Assembly (NCBI RefSeq): GCF_023856365.1
Contig: NC_064550.1
Location: forward strand, 20,833,629-20,897,628
Direction of reading: 5' to 3'
Origin: Brienomyrus brachyistius
Lineage: Eukaryota; Chordata; Actinopteri; Osteoglossiformes; Mormyridae
DNA: 64,000 nt
The first letter of the stretch is position 1. Every line of letters starts with the position of its first letter. The notes under the pieces are model-generated. The model had not been told where the DNA came from. It was given only the letters and a program-made list of their open reading frames with translations, and did no database searches. A program made the translations under genes and the position numbers. Shown one piece after another: positions 45,044 to 58,135 of the stretch.

Positions 45044-46784
45044 TCAGTTTGTTTATCCAGTACAGTCTTGCAGTGGGTTTTTATTCTATTTGTGTAAATA
45101 TTCAAATATATGTAATTTTTACATTTCCAAAGAAAAGTGTTGCTTTAGTTCGGTGTTATACAAATTCCATCTTTAAGGGGTCACAGTTTATTAAGTTTTA
45201 GTTCAAAATGTCTCCCATTTTATCCGAGCATCAGCTAATGGCCTTAAGCGAACCTGTCCCTTTAATTGAACCCTGAGTCTCTTTCTGAGTTTTTAGTGGT
45301 ATAATGAGTACTGGGAAGCCTGTTGGATTGCAGCCCCCCCAGGGCTGCAATAGAACAGCCAGATTTCAGTTGTCTTCCCGGAGCTGTAATTCATCACCTG
45401 AACGAAGGGGGTCAGGAAATAATTTCCCTATTTTTGCTTCCAATAACCCAGGCTTTTATGTCTTTGATTGTATTTGCAAAGGAGTCTAGGGAAAAAGATC
45501 TGGTAACTTTGTTGCAATAAAATATGGCCTGGCACATAACATTTTATTGATTGTTATCAGATTACATGTCTCAGTAGATACCCGGGGGGGGGGGGGGGGT
45601 GAGCACCCTAGATCAGTCTGGTGTGCGATGACTTCTAGCTTCTGTGAAACCTCTTGTTTGGTGAATCTGTCCAGCTCTATGTTACATCAAAGCACACATC
45701 AAAGCGATTGCAGATCGTTAAAATTTGGGACAGGTCGGATAAAAGTAGCCAGCTCACATCCATCTGGAAAGGCAAAGTCTGAGAAAGAGGACGCATGTTT
45801 GGAATGCTACCTGTGTAGCCGAGAAAGCAGGCAAAGTAAAAGCTAAAAGTGTTATAAAACGAGAATACGCACTTGACCCCATAACAACCTAACAATAAAT
45901 TGCCTCCCTTATTACCATGGAAACAGTTCGACCCCCTAAAAAATGCAATTTTATGCAGACGGCTAAATTGGAGTGGAATTTGCACTTCCAGACTGACGTC
46001 TGTAAAATTATTACTGTTTTACAAAAGTATGGATTTGAAAAGAAGAACGTTATATTTTAATCCCATAATTCTGTTAAGATTGTAGGCTCAAGAAAACATC
46101 GATAGTGTAATCCACGGATTACGGCATCATTTTAACCATTTGCAAAGAGGATCATGGTAAGACCATAAATATAATGTAATCTTAGCTCAATTATGATTGA
46201 AAAATAATAAACTGAAATGTAAGGCAGTGGTTGTTGTTTTGTCTGATTTAATCAGCCTAAGCCGCAGCTGGCCTGCAACTCCTCTGTTTTTCCACACTGT
46301 GGTTTCTGCATCCAAAATGAGAAAACACAATGGATTCCAGTCGTAATTAATGGAAGCTGGAGCTCCAGGGTCATGGAGGAGTAGATGATGCCTGGCTTTC
46401 AAATGACATCGGCAGTTAATTAGCAACATGGGAATGACATCATACCTGCCACCACCGGCGCAGGCTAGGAAGGCGCGGCTAGGAGGCTTCTCATCACGGG
46501 TGGAGGGTTGGTGAACACATCTCACGGGGGAGACTATACTGTCAGCAAACAGACACTGTGCCTTCCTCTGAACAACCTTTTAATTATTAGCTGTTTAGCA
46601 ACAAGTGCTAAGTCTAGAAGACGTGCCCGGGTTCGCTGTTTTGAGCAGTGGACACGTCGTTCACGTAGAGAATGGTGGCTACTGCCATCGCACGGTCAGG
46701 CCCGTCTATGAGGAGGGGTGGGACCAGGATGAGTTAACTTGTCTTGGGCCTCCACTGAAGCCAAGATAAAACAAGTAGTTTGTT
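45044..46784. other. Unassigned DNA with poly-G tract
   Basis: 16 G at 45584-45599. 46330-46500 contains TTAATTAGC-type words and is repeat-poor. Frames of 97-112 codons on both strands are unrecognised. Confidence 0.4.
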
Positions 46785-47058
46785 GGCTAAAAACACACTG
46801 TACTGTATACAGTCACTTTTATTATTGTTATGTAATATTATATTATGTTAAGTTCTTTTCATGTATTTGGAAGTGCTTCTTAAGTGTGTTAAATGCATAG
46901 GGATAAATATATTTTGCAACTTAAGACAAACATTTCACTAACCAACGCTAAATAAGTATACCATATTTACCTGTTCTGCCTTACATACAAATTCCACTTA
47001 AAGGCAAACTTATGGAATGGATTCCGTTTGTAACCTGGGTACTGCCTCTATGTAAAAT
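46785..47058. mobile_element. MITE, copy 2, left end missing
   Basis: Matches 43824-44242 in the interior (CTTAAGACAAACATTTCACT, ACGCTAAATAAG) and at the right end (CCGTTTGTAACCTGGGTACT). Same orientation, 3 kb apart. Confidence 0.6.
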
Positions 47059-47365
47059 ACATTATAACAATGAACGAAATCGAATCTTCTCTACTACCGA
47101 GTATGCCCGCATATCTGTATTGATAATAGTATCGGCTATAGGATTGTTTTTTTCTCACCTGGTCAGAATTTCATAGTAAAAGTATGTTAAATGTTACGAC
47201 GAGACAATCTTGCAGAAGCTGTAACAGCCCTGCTCCAGTCGTACACACACTCGGATGATGTCGTCTCAAAAGTAAAGAATAAACCGTATCATTAAAAAAA
47301 CATCCGAGTTCATTATCAGAATTACGTATTGATGATAGGCTATTTGATCAATGGACACCCATGGG

Positions 47366-47422
47366 TATTTAATCGCACCAGTTTGAGCAGCGAACTTCAG
47401 TTTTCCCCGTCTTCTGACGTCA
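47366..47422 (+). promoter_or_regulatory. Candidate core promoter with CRE palindrome
   Basis: TATTTAA at 47366-47372 lies 33 nt before the A of an initiator-like TCAGTTT (A at 47399). A perfect TGACGTCA (cAMP-response-element consensus) is at 47415-47422. The following 100 bp is unusually CpG-dense for this window. No transcript evidence is available. Confidence 0.3.
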
Positions 47423-47659
47423 TCGTACCGCTTTCAGCACCGAGCGGATGATCTGGCGATACCGGAAAACGAGGAGACACTCGTGTCCCACGCCTGCTTC
47501 GCCCTGAAAGGCTCAGCTGGAACAGTAGTGCTCCCCTAGATGCTGTGTTTGCACATTTTCACTTTCTGCACGAGCTAAAAACTGATCTGGTTTGTGAGGT
47601 AAAACACGCCGACATAAGAGCAATCTGCCGCAGATCCTGTGCAGCGGCGCCTTTCAAAG
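47399..47659 (+). other. Candidate first exon, mostly non-coding
   Basis: A CpG-rich segment that ends at CTTTCAAAG/GTGAGGT (47659/47660), a strong donor match. The start is set by the initiator-like site at 47399. A 13-codon ATG frame begins at 47539 (ATG CTG TGT TTG) and ends at TAA, so at best this is a 5' untranslated exon or part of a non-coding RNA. No acceptor exon is recognised downstream. Confidence 0.25.
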
Positions 47660-48177
47660 GTGAGGTGACATGGCATTCCGACTGGCTCGTTGCATGTTGC
47701 ACCCGCAATATACCTTATAATCTATAACAGAATAATTCAGAGAGTTAAGACAACCTCTTTGCGCCTTGCGTTCTGTTTTTTTTTCCGCTGTCAAAACAGC
47801 AAAATTTGGACACTACCATAAATGCTAGCGGCTACCTTGCACTTTACACTGTGTTAGATTGTCAAAATTGACCGTATCAACTTCCCTCTCTACAGTGCTG
47901 TTGTACTTTACCAGGAAAACAAAATTACTGGTACTTTACCAGAAAACCCAACTACCAGTTACGACTTGAAGCAGTATTAGCCATAACCAAATCACAGCCA
48001 GAGTTAGCATAATGTTTTCCTAGTGGAACATCTACTACTAATTTAGCTTCTGTCTCTGTCACTAAATCTATTCATTCGTTTCACTGTGTGTACAGAACCA
48101 AAAATATTGTATTACATGGCATACAATGAACACATGTACCATTACAGCCATTATATTTAGACAAAATAACACGTTCA

Positions 48178-48805
48178 CATAAGAACATACCTGTAAGAAA
48201 TGTACAAATGAGAGGAGGCCATCAAGCTTGTTTGGGGAGAACTTACTGTAACTAATAGCTCAGAGTTGTTACAGTCTGATTTAAAGGAACCTAGGGTTTT
48301 AGCTTGCACTATTAGTTTAAATACTAGAACTCATGGCCATAAATGGAAATTAGTGGGAGAGCATTTTAAAATGAATTTGAGGAAGCACTTCTTTACACAG
48401 CGTGTAGTTAGAGTATGGAATAGTCTTGCTGCTAGTGTAGCGCAAGCTAAAACCCTGGGTTCCTTTAAATCAGAGCTAGATAAGATTTTAGCAAGTCCTT
48501 TTTAAGGTATGGTGACCAAACCTGCACACACTATTGTAGGTGGGGACTTACCAGGGAATTGTATAATTGTAGCATCACCTCCCTTGACTTAAGCTCCACA
48601 CACCAAGAGATGCAACCCAACATCCTACTGGCCTTTTTAATTGCTTCCCCACACTAGATGGAGGCATCAACATACACACTGAGGTCTTTCTCATGCTCAG
48701 CTACCTTTATTTCAGTGGAAATATCTATACTTTATATTTCTGCTCCCTGCATGGGTTACCTTACATTTATCTACGTAAAATATCATCCTACATGAAATGT
48801 AGGAC
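48178..48805 (-). mobile_element. CR1/Rex1-like LINE copy with internal inversion
   Basis: Second copy of the LINE at 24465-25270, overall on the minus strand but in three pieces. 48178-48307 is the 3' end, reversed (copy-1 positions 25270 to 25135). 48308-48490 is in plus orientation (copy-1 25003 to 25183). 48491-48805 is reversed again (copy-1 24815 to 24465). About 187 nt of the expected sequence is missing and about 49 nt is present in both orientations. No coding frame remains. Confidence 0.8.
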
Positions 48806-51800
48806 AATACAAAAAAAAAAATTTTACATCCACTGTGGCTGAACCAGTTTGCTCGCCATAATGACGACTCTGCGTGATGCTATACTTAACTAAAATTGCA
48901 TCAGTGGAAATAAACGGCAGCATAAAAGTTTCAAAATTTACGCCATATTGGCCTCTTCATACAGAAACCTCCGTATGAAATTCCTGTGAACTTGGTGAGT
49001 TTTGGAAATTTAATGAAACTTCTTCATTTGATTACACGAAGAGAGTGACTTTTGGTTCCCAACACTGTAATATAAGGAAACCTGGCTTTAGGTCATTGGT
49101 GATGTCGTCTCAAAAGCACTAAAAAATGGACTGAGTTTTGGAAATCTGCTCTTCAATTATAATAGTCACACCCATAATCATCTGGAGAGTCTTTGTCACT
49201 CTGGAGAACATGGAGCTGTAGCATCTCGCAGTCAACTCAGTAGGACCAGCTGCAATGGTCCCAGGCTCATTGTTCAGGGCTCCGGCACCGACAATGGGCT
49301 TAACTGTAGTATTGAACCCCTGACAGCCCGTACACTGAAGTTAGGCTAGAAGCTCCTCACAGCTTTCGGTCGCTATTCTGCTGTGCCGAACGCTAGCGTG
49401 GGCCGAGATAAGAGGCGTGAGATGCCTCTGGCTTTCAAGCAGCCTTAATTTCCTGTGTATCTCACTGCTGGCACCTCGAGCTCACATATCTCCACCCAGC
49501 CGTCCATTGTGTGGCGCCGTTTTTAATTACGCAGCCGACGAGGCCTGGCTGCCAACAGCGTGGAAGCCAGATTCACGCCAGCAGCGCGTCTGAATTAATG
49601 ACCAGTCATTTCGTTATCGTTTTTTTGTAATGGACGTGAAAAAAAAATAAGTAAATACCGTGGTTGCATGGATAAGTTGACATTCTTTCTGCTTATCGTT
49701 CTCAGACTTATAACGAGGGCGAAAGTAATTAACTTTCCTTTTTCGCCCAGCGGTTCTGCCTTTTTCGATACTCTCCATGCTGATGATAACACGCCGAATT
49801 CAGGAGCAGCTGGATCCGTGTAGCTCAGGGTCACGTGCACCGAGGGGTGACCTGGGGATATAAATGCTTTGAGATGGGGCTTCAATATGGTCTCGATACT
49901 GAGAGAACCTTTGGCCTACATTACAGACCACAGTGCCTACGAGTCTAATACCTACTGAAGGAAGCGCAAAGGTGTCTTTGATGTGCTCTTTGAAGTATTG
50001 CAAGAAAGAAAAGAGTGAACAATTAAGGAAATGTTTTTTTTTTTTAATAGCCATAAAACTCTGGTCATAGTGAAAAAAGTTCAGAGTGTACATCAGTTAC
50101 TTTTATTTTGTTTTGACATTTTTTTAAAATTGGTTTCTGTATGCCAGTCATAATTTTATGAAAATAGTTATATCTCTTTATACCTCTGTGCTTCTTTCAA
50201 GGATTAATTCTGCGTGGAAGTCATGGGTTCACCTACAAGTTGGATGGAGCATTTTTCAAATAATTAGCCTGGGATGGAGACAGATTCCTGAACTTCCTGT
50301 TTAAAAAAGTAACAACCAACCAACCAAAACTTCTACTTCTCGTTTTGACCCTCTTGTCCAATCAAACGGGTACACTTATACAAAAATCTTAAACAGCATA
50401 TTCTAAACAATGTTAATATTGAAACAAATAATGTAAGTCAACAAATTTAGCAATTTTTTCGACAAAAATATTTTACATTGCATATGGCGAGTTGCATGAT
50501 TAAATTAGTTTTTACTTTTAGTTTTCAGAAATGGAGAATAATTTGTATTATTTTTGCATGAAGTGGCCTACAGCTAAATGAAGGCTAAGTGCACATTTCC
50601 AAGCTAACCCAATTTGGTTCTCCATTGCCAACCCCCCCGGTCAGCTGAGTGATCATCCAGTGACATCCCTTTTAGTGATAACTTGATTTAGAGAGAAGGG
50701 GGTGAGGAATCCATTTGGAGAGCAGACATAATCTGACGCTTATGAAAGTGCAAGGCTGCGTTTTCAAGATCTGCCCCTTACTGAATTTGAGCTAATGTAC
50801 CCTTTGAATGCATTTGGCCTTTGTGAGTCAAACCCTTTGTGTCTGCCGGGTAGAAATACATGTGATTATTCAATAAGCAGGTAGTTTAGTATCTAAACTT
50901 TGCTTCGGAGTAATTGCATACAAGAGTTCCTCTTTGATTCCGGGCTTTTTTTTCCATGTTTGGTGTTCAAGAATCTTGGCTGGTGACTGAAGCGTCGGCC
51001 TTGGAAAACTGCCTGAAGGCAATTTTGTAAAGAAAAAAAAATAACGAACGCTGGGACCTATTTGGGATTAATTATTACAACATCCTTGTGTGCACTGCAT
51101 TCTGGGTAATACCTGATTTGGATCCGTGGTATGTCTGTTGCTGCATCTTGAGTTTTTGGTGTGGTACTGAGTTACACCTAATGCTTCTCTTCTCTTTGGA
51201 TTGACCAAAAAACATCTTCAGGAAAGAGCACTTCTTCATTTTTCTTTTTGGTTGTACTCTATTTGTTTGAAAACAGGAATCAGCTAAGAGGAGGCAAATT
51301 ACATCCAGGTAGCATTGTCTCCTGTTCTGAAACCCTACCATGAATGCCAATGAACACGCATATCCTTTGCTCTCCTAAATAATCGCAGCTGTTTTTCTCT
51401 ATACTTTAGTCTGAAAACGCACCGCTGTGGTCCTCGTCAAATGACATTACGAGCATATGACATTTAATTTGTAAGAACAGCTTGGCTCTGGCCCAGCAGC
51501 ATCCACTGCTTTATAATTGTCTACTTGTTTACATGCTGTGATAACTCAACTGTTTGAGCACTTTGAGAGTATACAGACAGCCGCCTACTTCTGCTTTTAA
51601 TACAGATTAATTCTTATGAAAGCTTCTGATTGGATGGAGGAGGAGGAAGGCGGGGCCAGTGGCCCATTGAAGAGAGAAGCTAGATAACTGAAGATATTTG
51701 TGTTGATTCATTCCTTTCCCAGACATAGTGTGTTGTGTTTTTCAGGAGTCCCAGTAAACCTTATTTTCTTGTGCCAAAATGACTTCATTTTTCAGTCTCT

Positions 51801-53167
51801 GTCCCTCTCTCACATACTTTTTTCCCAGTATTTTCTTTATTCCCACCAAAATGGCCTCCATATTTATTGCGCTTTTGCTATTTTTTCATGCGTTTTGCTC
51901 CCTGATCCTGATTACCCCTAAAAGAGGAGACCTGCAGTACAGTGCCGCCCCAAAAATCCCACCATTTGCTGCCCCAGCCCCCCAACGCCAAGGCGTCCTG
52001 ATCCCCCGACAACCCCGTAGACAAGTTACGCTTAATTTAAATATCTTTCGGACATGTCCTGTTTGCAGGAGAAATGCTATAATCGCGAATATACCGGCGA
52101 GACGGCACATGAGGAGGAAATCTCATATGTCTGTCACGTTTATTTACTTCAAAATGAAGCCGCTGCATGAAAAGCCCCCGGTGGGTTTCCCAGACACTTC
52201 CTACCAGTTATTGAAACTGGGAAAAAAAAAAAGTTATTTTCTAGTTGAGCAGAGAGCCCACATATCTGATTAGTCTTGTTTCAGCTGTTCGCTGTGTCTC
52301 TCTCGCTTCCCATTTCCACCTCCTCATTACCGCTTGTGCTGCAGGTGGGGGTCAACTACCTCGCTCAGATTTAATCTCTTAAAGGCAATGCCTACAAAGT
52401 GAAGAATATTATTAATATAAAATTCCTTCTAATAAATGATGTATTATTGCCTGGACACCGATCAGAAATAATTTGATGGGCTAAAAGATATGTTACAGTG
52501 CAGCGCGTATATTTTACATAAATGACTGGAAGCTGGACGCATTTATTCAGGGCTTCTCAGATTTCTGTCTCCTTTTCCTCTCTGAGTATGCCGTTAAACC
52601 TTAAGAAGTGTGCTTTCTAAAAAGAGGAAGAGATAAGCGCTAAGGGGAAATCCAGACCATACGTCCAGCGGCAAGAAAAAAATCTAATGAAGGATCATTA
52701 TGTAAGTGTCTAGACTGAAGAGGTTCTTGGAATTTTACTGCATCTCAGATTGGAAGAAAAGAGAAACATCTATATTAGTCTTTGTTCCTCTACCTTCTGT
52801 CTGCGCAAAAGGTTACTCATAGATCGACTTACAGGAAGAGGAATTCATGCATCCCCTAATACAGAACTGCACTCTACATACAATATATGAATGAAATGAT
52901 TTCAAAGTCTGCCACGACAGTATAAGATATTACAAGGCATAATAAATACCTAATAATTAAAAAAAAGTAATCAAATCCTTACAAACATTTGTCCTTAATA
53001 CTGGAAGAAATTCAGTCTTACAGTCTTTATAGATGTTTTGCAGTAAAAGGAACAGATACACTCCCTAAAGCTCTTATATAAAAATGTACTTTTTAAAATT
53101 TCTTTCTTGCTTAATTCGAGTTCAGAGTTGATTACTGTTGGCTGCAGTGCGTGGACTGCAACATCAT
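48806..53167. other. Unassigned DNA
   Basis: 49380-49620 is repeat-poor and CpG-richer, with TTTTTAATTACGCAGCCG. A 164-codon frame at 51779-52273 starts with a hydrophobic run but passes through repeat-like GCCGCCCC words and has no domain. 50600-51060 and 52300-52990 show nothing recognisable. Confidence 0.4.
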
Positions 53168-53169
53168 TA

Positions 53170-53170
<1 letters not shown>

Positions 53171-53200
<30 letters not shown>
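53171..53200. repeat. (GAT)n microsatellite
   Basis: About ten trinucleotide units. Confidence 0.9.
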
Positions 53201-53201
<1 letters not shown>

Positions 53202-54550
53202 AATGATATATGCCAGTGAGAGTGACATATGTTTCTGCGCATCTTAAATTATGCAGTCATTCGGTTTATGAGTTTAACAAGTCTAATTTTTCTTCTACAT
53301 TCCCACCATTCTCATCTAATTAAGAAAAAATGTACTTGGTAGTACACAGATGTGCAAAAGAGCTCCCTTCCTTATTTACACTCTCCATTATTCCTGCAAC
53401 AAGTAGTGAAGTAGCAAGACATTTTCCATTCAACACATCTGACTTGCGAAACCTGGGATGGGATTTTTTTCCAAAAATTAAAAAAAATTTTAAAACTGCA
53501 GGGGGAAAACAAAGCATGAAAGATGAACCGTTGACACAAATGGCGTAACAGGAGAATGTGTTTGCAATCGTACATTTAAAGAACATATGTTAAGGTGGGT
53601 GGCCTACACTGTTAAATAGGAACAGGGGTGGCGATGAATCTCATGGGCGAGTTTAAAATGTATCCGGGGGCAGCAGTTTATTGCCACGCCGTGCCGAAAA
53701 CCACCAACAGCTCTGCAGAGACCCAGCTGGCCCCCAGTCACCTGACCTCTCACCCTCCATGTCCTGAAACCTGTCAGAACCAGTTCTTTATCGCCCTTGA
53801 CCCGACCGCAGTCCTCCCACTGAGCACCGGATACTTGCCTCCGTTCTCGCTCCCCCGGCTACCCGCCACTCATCGCCGCTGGCTGGCTTTATTCATTTAT
53901 TTCAATGCCTCAGAGCACCTGGGTCCCGGTGGTTTGCAAACACTTCTCCCCGTACGGAATAGGCTGCTTCCGATGTGCAAGGGCTGGAAAAAGCCAGGAC
54001 ATATGTTTGATGTTCATTTCTGTGCAGAAAGGGTATTGCCGGACATGTCATGTCTTTTCAGTCCTGATTTGCTTGACCATATACTATTACCTGCCCCGAG
54101 AAATGTATGATACCCTCCCGATTCATAGTTCACATGTGTTTTTTTTGGTTGCCCATATCCAGATAGATGCTTGTATGCAGTCAAAGTGAAAAGCCAAAGT
54201 ATCTTTTATTGTCAGCTTTGGATATATGATGCACAGAGTTGTACACTGAAGTGAAAAATCGATCTCAATGGCGAGAGAGGGAAGTAAAAGACTGAATCTA
54301 AATACTGAGACGTTTAAACTTTAAGCCATGGACATTAATATACAGATAAAGCGATACAATTAGCCACCTGAATGGTGGGGAAAGATGTGCAAATTTGGCA
54401 TGAAGCAGAATGTGTAATAACCAGAATTATTAATCCTTTTACAAACCCAGTCCTAAGCTGGGAGGAGGCAGATTGTTCAGCAGTGGAATAGATGAAAAAA
54501 GGCTGTTGTTAAGTTTCGCTGTCCTGGCTTTCCAGAGGGCAGAGGTTGTG
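53201..54550. other. Unassigned DNA
   Basis: A 160-codon frame at 53628-54110 opens with GTG, not ATG, and shows no domain. 54190-54260 resembles the TTTATTGTCA-type end of common fish repeats but is too short to assign. Confidence 0.4.
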
Positions 54551-54670
54551 AGGGGAGTGCGGTGGGCTCTCCATGATGCCAGGGGAGTGCGGTGGGCTCT
54601 CCATGGTGCCAGGGGAGTGCGGTGGGCTCTCCATGGTGCCAGGGGAGTGCGGTGGGCTCTCCATGATGCC
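54551..54670 (+). repeat. Minisatellite, four exact 30-bp units
   Basis: Units begin AGGGGAGTGCGGTGGGCTCT at 54551, 54581, 54611 and 54641. They are identical except for one base: units one and four have CCATGATGCC, units two and three CCATGGTGCC. The length is a multiple of three, so an open frame (54473-54703) repeats a ten-residue peptide; this is a by-product of the array. Confidence 0.95.
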
Positions 54671-57600
54671 AGTGGTCCCTCTAGATGCAGCAGCCTTTGT
54701 TAATTTCCAGCAGAGAAAAGCAGAAGACCCCTGACAATCTTCTCTGCTGTTTTAATGACCCGCTGGAGGGTAATACATGTCTTATATATGTGCAGTACCC
54801 TCAAAAGTCACCACTCAGACTGCTCAGCAATAAGTGAACAAGTCCTACAAATAGTTTGAAGTGCTTTAGCACAGGTATGTTCATAAATCTGTCTATGTAA
54901 TTTAGTCTGTATGATTAGGGTGCCTAAGGCAAACACAGAGCCCCCCCCCCCCAAACTGTTAACGAGTTAAATAGCCACGAGCATCACTTGGCTCAGCCAT
55001 TGGGCATCGGCCCACCTCACCACTCTGGGACCCCGCCCCACTCCGACCAGCTGTGCACATAAGCCATTCCTAGAAAATTCCTTAACTTGCTAAGTATCCA
55101 TTTTTAACTCAGCACCGCGATTACGATTTGGAATCTTAAGCTTTCCCCAAATATACATTTAATTTCTCGTTTTGGAATGTGTTTCATTCATCTTGCAGCT
55201 GAAATGAGCTATAAATTAGACATTGGGACTGGAGACTGATGGGATTAATAGGGCGAGGAGATCGAGTCCACCTAGTCTTGTTTGCATATTCTCACTTGAT
55301 TTAGCCTCCAACTCACTATCAGCTGTTCCTTAACAAAGTAATGTCAGAGGGATCGCTACACACCACCTATTATTGAGTCAGCGGGTGTTTGGGGATGTCG
55401 ATACCTGAGCATCTTTAAAGGTCACTGGGAGGAACCGACAGATGCTGGTGCCGTGGCACAGAGGGGGATTGCACCAATCGCATTCCTGGCATCTTAGCCG
55501 TGTGACTCGTGTCCAGCACCCTGTACCCTGCAAACCGCATGTCATGCTCCAAGTACCTCGATGAAGCTGCTGATGCAGGAAAAAGCAAGCATGACCAAAA
55601 GTTATATTATTATTCATCTTGATAAGTATTGGAAAAGAAATTACTGCCTACTGCTATCTGCATTGCCCTGAATTATTATGCCGAGCAGATATTACACACT
55701 GAAAAATGCAATTGTATAGAATTGGAAAAATTATAAATACATTATCCAATTCTGTTAATATGACTCAAACAACGTAATTGAACTGATGTATCGGACTAAC
55801 CATTTGGCTTACATTATTTACATGAAATTCAATATTATAATAAATGCTGTTTAGATTAATTTACTTAATGTCAAACAAAAAACACAGAAACACTGGCCAC
55901 ACACAAAAAAAAAATATCAGTGATTCCTAACGAGATTTCTCAGGAACTGGTCGACAGCCTTAGTCAAATATTTTATTCTTTGTCGTCCAAACAACACAAT
56001 GCAGGAATCCATCTCTTCCCAAAGTCACGGGGAAAGAAAAACACAGGAGCATTTCTTACGTTACATTCTTTGATACATTTAAGCCATTTGGAAGTTAAAT
56101 AAAGGCTGTTCTATTTTCAGGAACCGTCTACATTCATTCAGGTTTGACGCTGAAGCATAGTTTCTGGTGAGAGACAAAAACCAACCAAGTCAAATGATTT
56201 CCACATGGTCTCTGTCCATTAAGTGGCCTCATGTGTTATTTTTAAAAATGTAGAAGCAATGTCTGCTAATTCCCTGCATACCTCAACCTTAGGGCAAACC
56301 CCAAAAATGCAGGACTACAAGTATGGATGCAGCCAAAAGCTTAGCTGTAGGCAGAAATTCGATATGTAATGTGCCTTTCCGTGTGGTTGAATAAAAACCT
56401 CTTAAAATATACAAACAGTAGACGAAACCGACGAAATGTTTTCCTTCATCATTGTGGTCATTTGTAACATGTTGAGAACGGAAACCAAATTTCTGTTTTG
56501 CAGAAAAGTAAGAAGAAGAAATAAATAGAAAATCGATTATTAGTTGTCTTTACCAGTTTTTTTTCCAGTGTAATCTTTTCAATTGTCTCAATAACAATTG
56601 TATTCTGTTAGACTAAATGGCCATTTCTTAGAAATCATATGTATGTATGTGTACCATCGGATTAAAAAAAATAAAAACAGAATTGTTTTATAATTACAGA
56701 GCAAACAATGCGACAGAAAAATAAAACACCGACATTGTATTAATGGAATGCAGGCACTTAGCAGTGCGGCGCTGAGAAAATTATGGAAAATTATTCACTG
56801 AGTAAAGAGAAAACAAAAATTCGATAGCATGATGTCAATTTATGGTGGAAAAAATGTCAACACTGTGGTAGAAAAGGGACACGGTATATGTCAGAAAGCA
56901 GGTCTCCCGCACAGATGCGGCTTGCACATTAATTACGTAAATGACTTCACAGCAGGGTAAGAGAGATATACAAAAGTGCTGGACAGGTCTAATTCCCCGT
57001 GATTACAGCTCTGAGGGTCACAAGGGGACACCTCAGTCGATAGGCTTGCTGGTTTGTGAACATGGCTGAACGTTACAAATGTAATGCAGCTAAACAAAAG
57101 ATTCCATCCGACATAAATTCACCTCGGCTAACCAGTAACGCGTCGCCTTTATCGTCTCTTCTCTTGAACAAGAAACATGAAAAAAAATCAATGTGCAAGT
57201 CAAATCCTATGATTCATCCTGCCAACTTACATTTCATAGTGGTCTTTATTTACCAAACTTACTAAACTTCTTAGACCTATTAATCATACTAGTGTTTCAT
57301 TTTTCAAAAAAAAAAAAATAAATCAGAAGTTTTAACTATATCAAGGGAAGAGTAGGAGTGGGTAAATGAAGATTAGGTCAGTTCTGTCTGCATGTAGTAA
57401 AGTAGGAAAAATACCTTTGGAATCTTGTTATAAACTACGGTTTGCATTCGCTAGTGAACTAGCTCAGATTATTAGGCCTGTGTGTAATGTACCTTGTGAA
57501 ACATGTATTTTATATAGGCTTCTGGGTGCTACACATTTATGTACTGTAATGACCACTTTAAAAAGAAAGAAAGAATTTAGTACATGTTCTAGATGGTGTT

Positions 57601-58004
57601 GTTCACTTTACCTAGTTTACACTTCATTTAGTGTGCATTGCTACTGTGTGTCGCATAGGCACATCGTATCGAATGTACACTTTTTAGTGTACAAATTAAT
57701 CCGGAATTTACTCTAAAGAGTGTTGTTTGTGCACCTTTATTGCCTACTAGTTCGATAGGCACTATACTCTGCACGGTGCTGTAAATTTAATCTGTTATTT
57801 ACTCCTGCAATTTAGTGCAAACATTCTCTAATGTACTATTTTAGTGCAGGGTTTATCTGTATGTATGTACACAGTGTGGTGCTGATTTTTTTCTTTACCA
57901 TACACTTCATCCAGTGTACACTGGGTTGCAACTGTGTACCAGTGACTGCAAACCTTCTGTAATGTACTCACTTGAGGACCATTGAATATATTTATTCAAT
58001 TTCA
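54671..58004. other. Unassigned DNA
   Basis: C run at 54941-54952. 55120-55320 is repeat-poor. 57530-57960 is AT-rich with repeated AGTGTACA words, including a perfect hairpin TGTACACTTTTTAGTGTACA at 57673-57692; it may be a decayed DNA element, and the 116-codon frame at 57366-57716 runs through it. Confidence 0.4.
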
Positions 58005-58135
58005 TTGCCGGCACACCTGATTCAACTAATTAACTAATTATAAAGCCCTTGATTTGTGTAATCAGGTGTGCTGCTGGAGGCAGAGCTCAAATGGCTGTAG
58101 GTCTCTCAAGAGAGTTTTGGCAACTGCTGAACCAC
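58005..58135. repeat. CACACCTGATT inverted-repeat element
   Basis: Perfect 12-nt arms GCACACCTGATT (58011-58022) and AATCAGGTGTGC (58060-58071) flank CAACTAATTAACTAATTATA. This resembles a widespread fish non-autonomous repeat. Outer boundaries are approximate. Confidence 0.6.

Noticed and set aside
51779..52273. 164-codon ATG frame with a signal-peptide-like start near 51851
   Set aside because: The downstream part is low-complexity proline/arginine-rich sequence over repeat-like GCCGCCCC DNA, with no domain and no splice context. Chance cannot be excluded.
53628..54110. 160-codon frame
   Set aside because: Begins with GTG, has no recognisable domain, and overlaps another open frame at 53905-54189.
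54473..54703. Repeat-protein gene with a ten-residue repeat
   Set aside because: The peptide repeat simply follows from a 30-bp minisatellite; the frame is 76 codons and has no supporting context.
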